In this document: in pieces, positions 16,587 through 25,649 of the stretch
How the letters are laid out: the number at the start of each line of letters is the position of its first letter
Position numbering within the stretch: position 1 is the first letter of the stretch
Origin: a bacterium
GTDB lineage: Bacteria; Planctomycetota; UBA1135; UBA2386
Direction of reading: 5' to 3'
Length of the DNA stretch: 64,000 nt
Assembly (NCBI GenBank): GCA_030432695.1
Contig: JAUILN010000002.1
Coordinates: 434,001-498,000 of the forward strand
Translations under genes and position numbers: made by a program
The notes under the pieces: model-generated
What the model saw: the letters and a program-made list of their open reading frames with translations, nothing else
Databases searched by the model: none
What the model was told of the DNA's origin: nothing

Positions 16587-19268
16587 TCATCCGCCCACAC
16601 GGATCCGTAGGCCTCGACTCGCCCGGATCGAGCCGAGGCCGAGACCTGGAGGCGCGACGACCCACCACTGCGCGAACAGGTCATTGCCGACCAGGTTGCG
16701 ATCGAGGGGCACGGGGAGTTCCAGGAACGCATCGCCGCTGGCGTCCGCGGTGGTGACGAGGTCGAACGGAAACTCCACCAGCAGTCGGCAGCTCCCGAAC
16801 ACCGGCATGTCCTGCGACGTGATGCCGAACAGCGCGAATGCCGCAGCGTTGGGCGGACCACCCACCAGACCGAGCGAGAACGTGCGGGACCGGAGGGTGG
16901 GGATCGAGGACGCGCGGATGTCGGGGATGGTGCCCACCGCTCCACCGATGCACCCGTTCCCATAGAGAGCGGTCTCGCCGGGCTGCTGCCGCCGCCAGAC
17001 GCGAATCGTTCCGGTCGCGGCGTCGAGCACCAACCACTCGGGGCGAGGATCGGCGTGCAGGTCACCCGAGACGAGGCCCAGGGTCAGCCCGGTCTCGGGC
17101 AAGACCTCCGCGTGCGTGATCGTCGCTCCGACACCGAGGGCGAAGTCTCCGTAGGCGACGACCCGACCGTCGTGCGGTCGCGCATAGGCGAGCCCCTGTC
17201 CCAACCCACCACCGAAGGCAGCACTCGCGAGCACGAGCGGCCCCACGCCGGTGTCGATCAGCTGCGGCGGCAGGAGACCGCCCACCCCGTCGTTGCGGAT
17301 CAACCGCAGCTGGTTGGCGAGCACCGGGGCCAGCGAGAACGTCGCCACACCGAGACCCGCGAGCCCCGGTGAATCCTCGAAGCTCGCGAGTCGCGCATCC
17401 GAGACCGGCGCGGCATCGCTGACGAGGGTCGACACCGGGTCGAAGGTGCCATCCCCGCGGGAGCGCCAGAACCGCACACCGGGCGATGCAGGATCCAGGT
17501 CGTAGGCGATCAGCTCCATCCCAGGTGACCCGTCGGTCTCGGCGAACAGCACATCGCACGGTGCCGTGGTGCCGGCGAGGGTCGACGACGACACGTTGCC
17601 GGCCCCGTCCGAGTCGAGGAGCACGAGGCCACCCGCCCGGAACACATCCCCCTGGCAAGCGACGGCGAGATCGGTCCCGGGCGCTCCGGGCACGAGGTCT
17701 CCCAGACCGATCCGCACCGGCCGGCGAAGCACCGGATGGCTGCCGGTCCGCGGGAAGCCCCCCGTTCCATCGCCGTACAGGATGATCACTCGGTCGTTGG
17801 CGGCATCGGCGACGGCGAGGTCCACATGTGGGTCCGCGTCGAGGTAGCCGGCCACCAGCGCCGTCGGATCACCGGCGAACGGCAGGATCGTCGGAGCCAG
17901 GAAGCTCGACCCGCTGCGCAGTTGCACGACGAGACGGCCGGGCGCCGCGTGCGCCGTGACCACTCCGGCCGAGCCATCACCATCGAGGTCCGCTGCCACG
18001 ATGGCGCGAGGCATCGGACCCGGCGCAGTCGCGGCGACGAGTTCGTAGCGGAACGAAGGCGCCTGGAACGGCAACGTGGCGAGGCCCACGAGCGCGACCG
18101 ACCCCACACCCCCGAAGGCGTTGCCCGGCCCCGGCCCATCGGAGAGCGGGCCCGACGCCAGGCCCCAGAAGCAGCCCAACGCATCGACGCTCGGCCCATC
18201 CGTGAACACTGCGAGGTCGGGACTCGAGCGGTTGCCACCGCCGTTGCCGATCAGGTTGCAGTCCTCGAGCCGCAGCCCGTTCGAGGCCCCCACTGCATGG
18301 ACCCCCCCGAAGGGATTGTTGCGCAGCGTGCAGCGCTCGAGTCGGACGTTGGCGGAGTCGCGCACGGCAACCGCGAACAAGCCGTCGAAAGCCTGACTGG
18401 TTCCCGGCAGGTAGTCGCCGAAGCCTACGAACCCGCCCGAGTCCTCGACCACGAGATCCGCGAGCACACTCGCCGAACAACCGGCTCCCAAAGTCACCGC
18501 GCCGAGTTCGTCCGCGGGCAGGGCCCAGGAGCCCGGCGTCGGAATCCACCCACAGCGGGTGACCCTGGACCCGGAGCAGACCAACCCCGGACACGCGACG
18601 GTCAACAGCGCCGACTGCCGCAGATCGCGAAGCGTCGTGTCGACGATCTCGAGAGCCGCGCAAGAAGTCATGCGGATCCCGAAGTCGCCATCGAGGATCT
18701 CGCAGCTCTCGATGCGGCAGCTACTCAACCCGCTTCCCAGGATCGCGGTGCTACTCGTGCCGCCGTTGCGGTTCGACTCGAAACGGCAGGACTCGATCCG
18801 GAAACCGCCGCCACCTGCAGCGATCAACTCGAGACCTGCGCTGCCGAAGCCGGTGAACGTGCAGTCGACGAACTGCGTGCGATCCACGCCGCCCGCGACG
18901 CGCACACCGACCTGAACCGACGAACCCACCAGGTCGAGGCCCTCGAACGACACGTCGTCTGCGAGCACGAATCCCAGCGCGCCCGGCGACGCCAGCGGCC
19001 CCAGGGTGGGTCGCCCGCCGAAGCCTTCGATCGTCACTGCCTTCGGGATGGAGAAGCCGGTGGGATAGCTCCCCGGCCCGACACGCACCGTGCCGCCCGG
19101 GTCGACGGCATCGACTCCCCTTTGCACGGTCCGGTACGGATTGCCGAGGGATCCATCGCCGACGACATCGCTGCCGGTCGCCGTGACGTGGACCACTGGA
19201 ACCGGGACGGGGAGGACCGCGAGGGCGGTTGCGAGGAGGGACGAGAACAACGCGAGAGGAACACTCAT
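16587..19268 (-). CDS. Exported beta-helix plus FG-GAP repeat protein
   Basis: 893 residues from ATG at 19268, chosen over an upstream in-frame codon because it begins the signal peptide MSVPLALFSSLLATALAVLP. The N-terminal part is a right-handed parallel beta-helix of the NosD/pectate-lyase-like kind: 'GSDVVGDGSLGNPYRTVQRG', 'GGTVRVGPGSYPTG' and repeats such as 'VRLERCTLRNNPFGGVHAVG'. The middle has FG-GAP/VCBS-type propeller blades ('IVAADLDGDGSAGVVTAHA', 'GYLDADPHVDLAVADAAND'). It ends in the shared module (ALYGNGCIGG...LRIRVGG). It is divergent from the next gene, which has the same architecture. No catalytic residues are evident; likely a surface or polysaccharide-associated protein. Confidence 0.88.
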   Translation of the reverse strand: MSVPLALFSSLLATALAVLPVPVPVVHVTATGSDVVGDGSLGNPYRTVQRGVDAVDPGGTVRVGPGSYPTGFSIPKAVTIEGFGGRPTLGPLASPGALGFVLADDVSFEGLDLVGSSVQVGVRVAGGVDRTQFVDCTFTGFGSAGLELIAAGGGGFRIESCRFESNRNGGTSSTAILGSGLSSCRIESCEILDGDFGIRMTSCAALEIVDTTLRDLRQSALLTVACPGLVCSGSRVTRCGWIPTPGSWALPADELGAVTLGAGCSASVLADLVVEDSGGFVGFGDYLPGTSQAFDGLFAVAVRDSANVRLERCTLRNNPFGGVHAVGASNGLRLEDCNLIGNGGGNRSSPDLAVFTDGPSVDALGCFWGLASGPLSDGPGPGNAFGGVGSVALVGLATLPFQAPSFRYELVAATAPGPMPRAIVAADLDGDGSAGVVTAHAAPGRLVVQLRSGSSFLAPTILPFAGDPTALVAGYLDADPHVDLAVADAANDRVIILYGDGTGGFPRTGSHPVLRRPVRIGLGDLVPGAPGTDLAVACQGDVFRAGGLVLLDSDGAGNVSSSTLAGTTAPCDVLFAETDGSPGMELIAYDLDPASPGVRFWRSRGDGTFDPVSTLVSDAAPVSDARLASFEDSPGLAGLGVATFSLAPVLANQLRLIRNDGVGGLLPPQLIDTGVGPLVLASAAFGGGLGQGLAYARPHDGRVVAYGDFALGVGATITHAEVLPETGLTLGLVSGDLHADPRPEWLVLDAATGTIRVWRRQQPGETALYGNGCIGGAVGTIPDIRASSIPTLRSRTFSLGLVGGPPNAAAFALFGITSQDMPVFGSCRLLVEFPFDLVTTADASGDAFLELPVPLDRNLVGNDLFAQWWVVAPPGLGLGSIRASRGLRIRVGG

Positions 19269-19526
19269 GACGATCGGGACTCTCCTTCGGGGCCAAAGGC
19301 CGGACCCGGAGCCCATCGGCCGCAGCATATCGTCGTGAGGATGCGGCTGCGACCGTCGACGACGCACAGCGACTCGGGTGGTTTGCCGATTGACTCTCAC
19401 AGCAGGTGTGGCAACCTGCCCAGAATCTCATCGTGAGCGCAACGCGAGCGCCCCAGCTCGACCGTTCGTGAGCGCGAGAGACATCACCTGCGGCGTATCA
19501 CCCGCCGCATAGAAGGAGATCCCCCC
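19269..19526. promoter_or_regulatory. Divergent intergenic region with hairpin and strong RBS
   Basis: This 258-base region separates two divergent genes of the same architecture and must hold both promoters. GCAGGT (19402-19407) and ACCTGC (19414-19419) form a perfect 6-bp stem with a 6-base loop. AAGGAGA lies at 19513-19519, seven bases before the ATG at 19527, one of the few strong Shine-Dalgarno sequences in the window. No confident -35/-10 pair was found. Confidence 0.5.
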
Positions 19527-22199
19527 ATGACGCTTCGTTCGAAGCTTTGCCTCGGTCTCGCCGCGGCGGCCCTTCCCCTCTCGTTCGCATCGGCCCAGGT
19601 CCATGTTGCCCCGAGCGGCAATGACGCGACCGGTGACGGTTCCCTCGGCAATCCGTACCAGACCATATCGTTCGCCGCATCCCAAGCAATCAGCGGCGAC
19701 ACGATCATGCTCGCGGCTGGCACTTACGGCGACACCGAACAGATCGTCCTCGACCAGAAGGACCTGCAGATCGTCGGCGCCGGTCGCGGTCAGACCATCA
19801 TCCACCCCGACCCGACGCAGAGCATTGTGCTCCCGCGGGGCTTCCCGAACGCACCGACCACCGACACCCACCGTGTCGCCATTGTCGTCGGCGGTAATGT
19901 ACGCGTCGACATCCGCGATCTTACGATCGATTGCGACTTCCGGATGCCCGGCAATGGGCGACTCCACGGCCTCTACTACTACGATGGCGCCGACGGTTCG
20001 GTGCAGAACGTCGAGGTGGTGAACTGCCGATCGAACCCGCTGACGGGCGCCCAGGGACCGGCCGCGATCTACATCCGCGGCGACGACCTGGCGGACCCGT
20101 GCGAACTCGAGTTCCGCGAGTGCCTGATCCACGAGTTCGGCAAGGGTGGACTGATCGGCTACTTCAACTCCAACATCGTCGTCGAGTACTGCACCGTTCG
20201 CGGTTCGGGCCCGGTGGGCGTCCCGCTCCCGGCGCAGAACTGCATCCAGATGACGTACGATGCGGTCGGAACGATCCGGTTCAACCGGGTCTCCGGCAGC
20301 CGCTACCTGCCGAACACCTTCGGCGCTTCGGGCATCCTGTGCTTCAACCACGGCGCGGGGACCGTGATCGAGGGCAACTCGATCGAGCAGTGCGAGGGCG
20401 CGATCTGGTTGGTGCAGTCCCCGTCGGACAACCGTGCCACGTTCATCCGCGGCAACAAGTCGACCGGCAACGTCGGCCCGCTGTGGATCCAGGGCAACGA
20501 CGGCGTGGTCGTCGAGAACAACGTCTTCCACGCGCTGCTCAGCTCCGACCTCGGCGTCTACGACGACTCCGTGGCCGGCAACAGCTGGTCGGGCAACAAC
20601 TACTCGGAGTACGGCGGCGTCGGCTCCTTCGCGGTCGACGGCGGCTCCAGCGTCGACAACTCGCCTCGCACCGGCTGTGACGAGATCGGCGCACCCGGTT
20701 CGGTGGCGCTCGGCGGCGTGCCTGTCGAGATGGTCACCCTCGACCTCGATGGCGCGAACGGTCTCGACGCGGTGACGGTCAACGAAGGCGCATCGAACAG
20801 CGTGTCGGTGGCCCTCAACGACGGCGCCGGCAACTTCACCGTGACCAGCACCGGATTCGGCAACTCGGGCGGCCGCCCGGTCGCCATCGCCGCCGGCGAC
20901 TTCGACGGTGACAGCGACGCCGACATCGCGGTGCTCACGGTCAACCGGCCGGCCAGCACGACGGAGAACAAGGTCTACGTGTTCGCGAACACCGCAGGCT
21001 CGCTGAGCCTGGTGCACACCGAGTCGCTGCCGGCTTCGATCGTCACTCCCAACGACCTCGCTGCCGCCGACCTCGACGTGGACGGCGTCGACGACCTCGC
21101 GATCGCCGACCTCGGCGCGTTCGCCACCGCAGGTGCCGCCCACACCCTGAACAACGACGGCACCGGCACGTCCTGGACCGCCGCCGCTCTGCCGGGCGCC
21201 TTCACGACGCAGGTCCAGGGCATCGCTGCTGCCGATCTCGACGGCGCCAACGGTCCTGACATCGCCGCGAGCGAGGGCGACGGCGCGAACGGCCGGGTCC
21301 ACGTGTGGACCAACAACGGCACCGGCACCTTCGCGGCCCACGCCGCCAGCCCGGTTGCAGTCGCCGTGAACCCGAACGCCGTCGAAGCCGGCGACGTCGA
21401 CGCCGATGGCGACATCGACCTGATGGTCGCATCGATCGGCGCAGCAGCACCGATCGACGAGGGCGTCATCTCGGTGCTGGTCAACGAACTGCCGACGGGC
21501 TTCACGGTGCAGGACCTCCGCACCGACCGCGGCCCTGCGGCGATCGCCATCGGTGATCTCCTGGACGACGACGATCCGGACACCCTGCGCCGCGACGCGG
21601 CGGTGGTGAACCTCGCCGGCGGCTCGGTGAAGCTGTTGACCGCGTTCGACGGCATCTCGTTCGCGACCGGTTCGCAGTGCACGCTCGGTGGCACGCCGCG
21701 CGACGTGGGTCTCGCCGACGTGAACGGTGACGGCCTGACCGACGTGATCGTCGCCGACGCGGCCGGTCAGAACCTGCTGGTCCACCTCGGCCGGTTCACC
21801 GCCCTCGCGGACCTCTACGGTCAGGGCTGCCCCGGCACCGACGATCGGATCCCACAGATCCGCGCGGTCGGCGCCCCCGCGGTTCCCAACCAGCCGAACG
21901 CCACCTTCGGCGTCGCCTGCAGCAACGCCCGCCCGTTCGCCGTCGCGGTCCTCAACGCGTCGTTCACTCCGGGCGCCACGCTCGGCCCGTGCGAGCTCCT
22001 GCTCGGCAGCATCGACGTGACCTGGCTGACCGTCACCGACGTGTTCGGTGAGTCCGGCGTGAGCATCCCGATCCCGGCAGCTCCGCCGAGCCTCGAGGGC
22101 CTGCCGCTCTACTTCCAGTGGGCGGTCCTCGACCCTCAGGGCGACTTCCTGAACCTCGCCGCGCTGTCGGCAGCCCTGAAGATCCGCGTCGGCAACTGA
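19527..22199 (+). CDS. Exported beta-helix plus FG-GAP protein, tandem copy 1
   Basis: 890 residues. Signal peptide MTLRSKLCLGLAAAALPLSFASA. Beta-helix from about residue 24 ('GNDATGDGSLGNPYQTISFA', 'GDTIMLAAGTYGDTEQIVL', 'VRVDIRDLTIDCDF', 'GAIWLVQSPSDNRATFIRGN') to about 390. VCBS/FG-GAP blades follow with calcium-binding-like repeats ('AIAAGDFDGDSDADIAVL', 'LAAADLDVDGVDDLAIADLG', 'EAGDVDADGDIDLMVASIG', 'GLADVNGDGLTDVIVADAA'). The shared C-terminal module begins at LYGQGCPGTDD and ends KIRVGN. A strong Shine-Dalgarno sequence supports this start. The downstream gene is a near copy, so this is a tandem duplication. Probably extracellular or surface-bound; ligand unknown. Confidence 0.92.
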   Translation: MTLRSKLCLGLAAAALPLSFASAQVHVAPSGNDATGDGSLGNPYQTISFAASQAISGDTIMLAAGTYGDTEQIVLDQKDLQIVGAGRGQTIIHPDPTQSIVLPRGFPNAPTTDTHRVAIVVGGNVRVDIRDLTIDCDFRMPGNGRLHGLYYYDGADGSVQNVEVVNCRSNPLTGAQGPAAIYIRGDDLADPCELEFRECLIHEFGKGGLIGYFNSNIVVEYCTVRGSGPVGVPLPAQNCIQMTYDAVGTIRFNRVSGSRYLPNTFGASGILCFNHGAGTVIEGNSIEQCEGAIWLVQSPSDNRATFIRGNKSTGNVGPLWIQGNDGVVVENNVFHALLSSDLGVYDDSVAGNSWSGNNYSEYGGVGSFAVDGGSSVDNSPRTGCDEIGAPGSVALGGVPVEMVTLDLDGANGLDAVTVNEGASNSVSVALNDGAGNFTVTSTGFGNSGGRPVAIAAGDFDGDSDADIAVLTVNRPASTTENKVYVFANTAGSLSLVHTESLPASIVTPNDLAAADLDVDGVDDLAIADLGAFATAGAAHTLNNDGTGTSWTAAALPGAFTTQVQGIAAADLDGANGPDIAASEGDGANGRVHVWTNNGTGTFAAHAASPVAVAVNPNAVEAGDVDADGDIDLMVASIGAAAPIDEGVISVLVNELPTGFTVQDLRTDRGPAAIAIGDLLDDDDPDTLRRDAAVVNLAGGSVKLLTAFDGISFATGSQCTLGGTPRDVGLADVNGDGLTDVIVADAAGQNLLVHLGRFTALADLYGQGCPGTDDRIPQIRAVGAPAVPNQPNATFGVACSNARPFAVAVLNASFTPGATLGPCELLLGSIDVTWLTVTDVFGESGVSIPIPAAPPSLEGLPLYFQWAVLDPQGDFLNLAALSAALKIRVGN

Positions 22200-22528
22200 C
22201 GCGGACATCGCTGGACGCGCAACGAGTCGCATGACGACTCCGCGCTCCGGCCCCGACGGCGCACTCGGCTCGTGCGCTCGTCGAGACGCCCCTGGCCCGG
22301 GTTCACCCCTGGGCCGGTCCGAGCCGGGAGTCTGGAGTCTCGCACTCCGGGCCTCGAGGAGAGTCCCCCGGCGCTCGTCGCCGGGGTGGAACCAGGGGAA
22401 GGAACGGAGTTCACGACGATGACCGCATTGCGGCCACCGGTGCGCTCCGGTCTTCCGGCGCCACCCCGCGGCACGAGCGTCTCCCCCCGCCGACATCCGT
22501 TCGGCACCGTCCCGCGAGAAGACCGCTC
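22200..22528 (+). promoter_or_regulatory. 329-base spacer with GC-rich hairpins
   Basis: Between the two tandem copies. Two hairpins stand out. One near 22289-22314 pairs CTGGCCCGGG with CCTGGGCCGG (two mismatches). A perfect 8-bp stem CCCCGGCG/CGCCGGGG with loop CTCGT lies at 22366-22386. They could terminate the upstream transcript or fold in the leader of the next gene. No T-run, tRNA or known riboswitch motif is recognised. GAGAAG before the ATG at 22529 is only a weak Shine-Dalgarno match. Confidence 0.4.
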
Positions 22529-25207
22529 ATGAATCTCGACCCACGACTCTGCCTGGGCGTCGCCCTGGCTTTCCTTCCCCTGCCGACGGCACTCGCCCAG
22601 ATCCACGTGGATCCCACCGGCGATGACGTGATGGGCGATGGCAGCCCTGGCAATCCGTACCAGACGATCAGCTTCGCCGCCGGCGCAGCGAGCAGCGGCG
22701 ACACGTTGGTCCTGGCCGCCGGCACCTACGGCGACACCGAGCAGATCGTGCTCGGGTCCATCGACCTTCAGATCATCGGCGCCGGAATCGGCCAGACGAT
22801 CATCAAGCCGCACCCGACGCTGACCGTGTCACGCGACGTCGGTGACCCCAACGGCGCGCCATCGGTTCAGGATCTGCGCCCCGCCATCACGGTCGACGGC
22901 CCGTCCCGCGTCGAAGTTCGCGGACTGACCATCGACTGCGACTTCCGCGTTCCTGCCAGCGGGCGCCTGCACGGCATCGCCTACCTCGCCGGCGCCGACG
23001 GCTCGGTCGAGGACGTCGAGGTCGTCAACTGCCGGACCAATCCGATCACCGGGATCCAGGGCCCGCGCGCGGTCATCGCCTACGGCACCGACCTGGCCGA
23101 CCCGACGGTCCTCACGGTCCGTGAGTGCCTCGTCCACGAGTGGGGCAAGACCGGCATCGTCGCCTACTACAACGCACAGATGACCGTCGAGCACTGCACG
23201 GTCCGAGGTGCAGGCCCACTCGGAACGCCCAACCCGGCCCAGAACGGCATCCAACTGACGTTCGGTGCCACGGGAACCTTCCGGTTCAACCGCGTCAGCG
23301 GCATCCGGTACACGCCGAGTTCGACGGTCGCATGCGGCATCCTCTGCTTCGATCCATCCGCCGGCGCCATCGTCGAAGGCAACGACATCAACGACTGCGA
23401 GGTAGGGATCAACTTCACGCAGACCACCCCCGGATCGGTTGCCGCCGCGATCCGCGGCAACTCATGCACCGGCGCTGCCGAGTACGGGATCGAGATCGAC
23501 GGTCAGGACGGCATCGTCGTCGAGAACAACGTGGTCCATGCGCTGCTGACCTCGGGCGTTGCGGCCTACGACGACTCCGCGACCGGCAACGTCTGGTCGA
23601 ACAACAACTACTCGGACTACACCGGCGTGGGCCCGTATGCGATCGCCGGTGGGATCGCAACGGATGCGGCTCCGCGCACCGGCTGCGACGAGATCGGTAG
23701 CCCGAGCGCAGTCGCACTCGGCGGAGTGCCGGTCGAGATGGTCACCCTGGACCTCGACGGAGCCCACGGCCCCGATGCCGTGACGGTCAACGAGGGCCCG
23801 ACCAACTCGGTCTCCGTGGCCCTGAACGACGGCACGGGCAACTTCACCGTCACCGACCTCGCCTTCGGCAACGCCAATGGACGACCAGTCGCGATCGCCG
23901 CGGGCGACTTCGACGGCAACGGCAGCACCGACATCGCCGTGCTCACCGTCAACAAGCCTTCCGCCACCACGGAGAACAAGGTCTTCGTGTTCTCGAATAC
24001 GGCGGGCACGCTCAGCCTCGCGCACACCGAGGCTCTGCCCGCCGCGGTCGTGACGCCAAACGACCTCGCCGCCGCGGACTTCGACAGCGACGGTTCCGCA
24101 GACTTGGCCATCGCCGATCTCGGCGCTCTCGCGACCGCAGGCGCGGCGTTCGCTCTCGCCAACGACGGCACCGGCACCGCCTGGACGACCACGATGCTCG
24201 CCGGCCCGTTCTCGACGCAGGTGCAGGGCATCGCTGCCGCGGACCTCGACGGCAGCAACGGTCCTGACCTGGCAGCCACCGAGGGCAACGGCTCCACCGG
24301 GCAGGTCCACCTGTGGACCAACGACGGTGCCGGCAACTTCGCGGCGCACGCGGCGAGCCCCGTCGCGGTCGCGATCAACCCGAACGCGATCGAGGCCGGC
24401 GACATCGATGCGGATGGCGACAACGACCTCGTGGTCACCGCGATCGGTGCAGCGGCCCCGATCGACGAAGGCACGGCCACCGTGCTGCGCAACGACCTGC
24501 CGACCGGGTTCACCAGCTCGGAGACCCGGACCGATCGAGGCCCGACGGCGATCGCGATCGGCGACCTCCTCGACGACGACGATCCCGACACGCTGCGCCG
24601 GGACGCCGCGGTCGTGAACTTCGCCGGTCGCTCGGTGAAGCTCCTGACCGCGTTCGACGGCACGACCTTCGCCGGTGGGCCGCAGTGCGCGCTCGGCGGC
24701 ACCCCGCGCGATGTCGCCCTCGCCGACGTGGATGGTGACGGCCTGTCCGACGTGCTGGTCGTGGACGCCGCATCCCAGTCGCTGCTGGTGCACCTCGGCC
24801 GTGCGACCGCGTTCGCGGTGCTCTATGGCCAGGGTTGCCCGGGGACCGACAGCCGGATCCCGCAGATCCGCGCGGTCGGCGCGCCCGCGGTGCCGAACCA
24901 GCCGAACGCCACCTTTGGCGTCGCGTGCAGCAACGCGCTGCCGTTCGCGCCGGCGATCCTGAACACGTCGTTCACGCCCGGCGTCGCGCTCGGCCCCTGC
25001 AACCTGCTGCTTGGCAACATCGACGTGACCTTCCTCACGGTCGCGGACGTGTTCGGAGAGAGCGGCGTCCGCATCCCGATCCCCGCGGGTCCGCCGAGCC
25101 TGGAAGGGCTCTCGCTCTACTTCCAGTGGGCGATCCTCGATCCTGACGGTGAGTTCCTGGACCTGGTCTCGCTGTCGAACGCGCTGCAGATCCGCGTCGG
25201 CAACTGA
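22529..25207 (+). CDS. Exported beta-helix plus FG-GAP protein, tandem copy 2
   Basis: 892 residues, signal peptide MNLDPRLCLGVALAFLPLPTALA. Collinear with the preceding gene throughout: 'GDDVMGDGSPGNPYQTISFA', 'GDTLVLAAGTYGDTEQIVL', 'GVPVEMVTLDLDGAHGPDAV', 'AIAAGDFDGNGSTDIAVL' and 'LADVDGDGLSDVLVVDAA'. In the last 127 or so residues, from LYGQGCPGTD to the end, I count 22 differences from copy 1. It ends in the shared C-terminal module (QIRVGN). It is convergent with the membrane-protein gene at 25218. Function is presumably the same kind as copy 1, perhaps with different binding specificity. Confidence 0.92.
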   Translation: MNLDPRLCLGVALAFLPLPTALAQIHVDPTGDDVMGDGSPGNPYQTISFAAGAASSGDTLVLAAGTYGDTEQIVLGSIDLQIIGAGIGQTIIKPHPTLTVSRDVGDPNGAPSVQDLRPAITVDGPSRVEVRGLTIDCDFRVPASGRLHGIAYLAGADGSVEDVEVVNCRTNPITGIQGPRAVIAYGTDLADPTVLTVRECLVHEWGKTGIVAYYNAQMTVEHCTVRGAGPLGTPNPAQNGIQLTFGATGTFRFNRVSGIRYTPSSTVACGILCFDPSAGAIVEGNDINDCEVGINFTQTTPGSVAAAIRGNSCTGAAEYGIEIDGQDGIVVENNVVHALLTSGVAAYDDSATGNVWSNNNYSDYTGVGPYAIAGGIATDAAPRTGCDEIGSPSAVALGGVPVEMVTLDLDGAHGPDAVTVNEGPTNSVSVALNDGTGNFTVTDLAFGNANGRPVAIAAGDFDGNGSTDIAVLTVNKPSATTENKVFVFSNTAGTLSLAHTEALPAAVVTPNDLAAADFDSDGSADLAIADLGALATAGAAFALANDGTGTAWTTTMLAGPFSTQVQGIAAADLDGSNGPDLAATEGNGSTGQVHLWTNDGAGNFAAHAASPVAVAINPNAIEAGDIDADGDNDLVVTAIGAAAPIDEGTATVLRNDLPTGFTSSETRTDRGPTAIAIGDLLDDDDPDTLRRDAAVVNFAGRSVKLLTAFDGTTFAGGPQCALGGTPRDVALADVDGDGLSDVLVVDAASQSLLVHLGRATAFAVLYGQGCPGTDSRIPQIRAVGAPAVPNQPNATFGVACSNALPFAPAILNTSFTPGVALGPCNLLLGNIDVTFLTVADVFGESGVRIPIPAGPPSLEGLSLYFQWAILDPDGEFLDLVSLSNALQIRVGN

Positions 25208-25217
25208 GATCGAGAGC

Positions 25218-25649
25218 CTACACCGCGCGCGCGCTGAACGCCGCGCGCAGCAAGGCGAGGAGCAGCGCGACCCCGCCCGCCGGCACCAGCAGGATGCCGA
25301 ACGAGGGGTCGCCTTCGCTGTTGAGCACGCCTCCGGCGAAGAAGCCCAGCGGCATCGCCACCGCGCCGAACAACAGGCCCAGGCCGATCTGGCTCTGAGC
25401 CTTCGCCGCGAACCAGCGCGGGCCGAAGCCGGCGAAGACCAGGCAGAGGATGCCGAGCAGGTTGGCGTGGGCGTGGGCCAGGGTCCACAGCTCGCGGCGC
25501 AGCGTGCTGCCGAGGTAGACCTGGATCTTGAGGCCGTGCAGGGCTTCGAGGGTCAGGCCGAGCGGCAGGGAGACGGCTAGCAGGAGCCAGCCGGTGACGA
25601 GCGCGCGGCGGATCCAGGGATCGGCCGGTGGGGTCGGGGAGTCGGTCAT
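25218..25649 (-). CDS. Small integral membrane protein with AHAHANLLG motif
   Basis: 143 residues with four predicted membrane helices, starting around residues 15-32 (ALVTGWLLLAVSLPLGLTLE), 60-75 (LLGILCLVFAGFG), 86-105 (IGLGLLFGAVAMPLGFFAGG) and 117-135 (GILLVPAGGVALLLALL). His residues in LWTLAHAHANLLG lie at the start of helix 2, where they might bind heme or metal; this is speculative. Its ATG overlaps the stop of the octaheme cytochrome gene (ATGA), so the two are co-translated and may work together in electron transfer. I do not recognise a named family. Confidence 0.8.
   Translation of the reverse strand: MTDSPTPPADPWIRRALVTGWLLLAVSLPLGLTLEALHGLKIQVYLGSTLRRELWTLAHAHANLLGILCLVFAGFGPRWFAAKAQSQIGLGLLFGAVAMPLGFFAGGVLNSEGDPSFGILLVPAGGVALLLALLRAAFSARAV

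Noticed and set aside
19527..22496. A long minus-strand frame of about 1,020 codons over 19428-22496
   Set aside because: It has the Arg/Val/Asp bias of an antisense frame and lies opposite a beta-helix/FG-GAP gene with a strong RBS.
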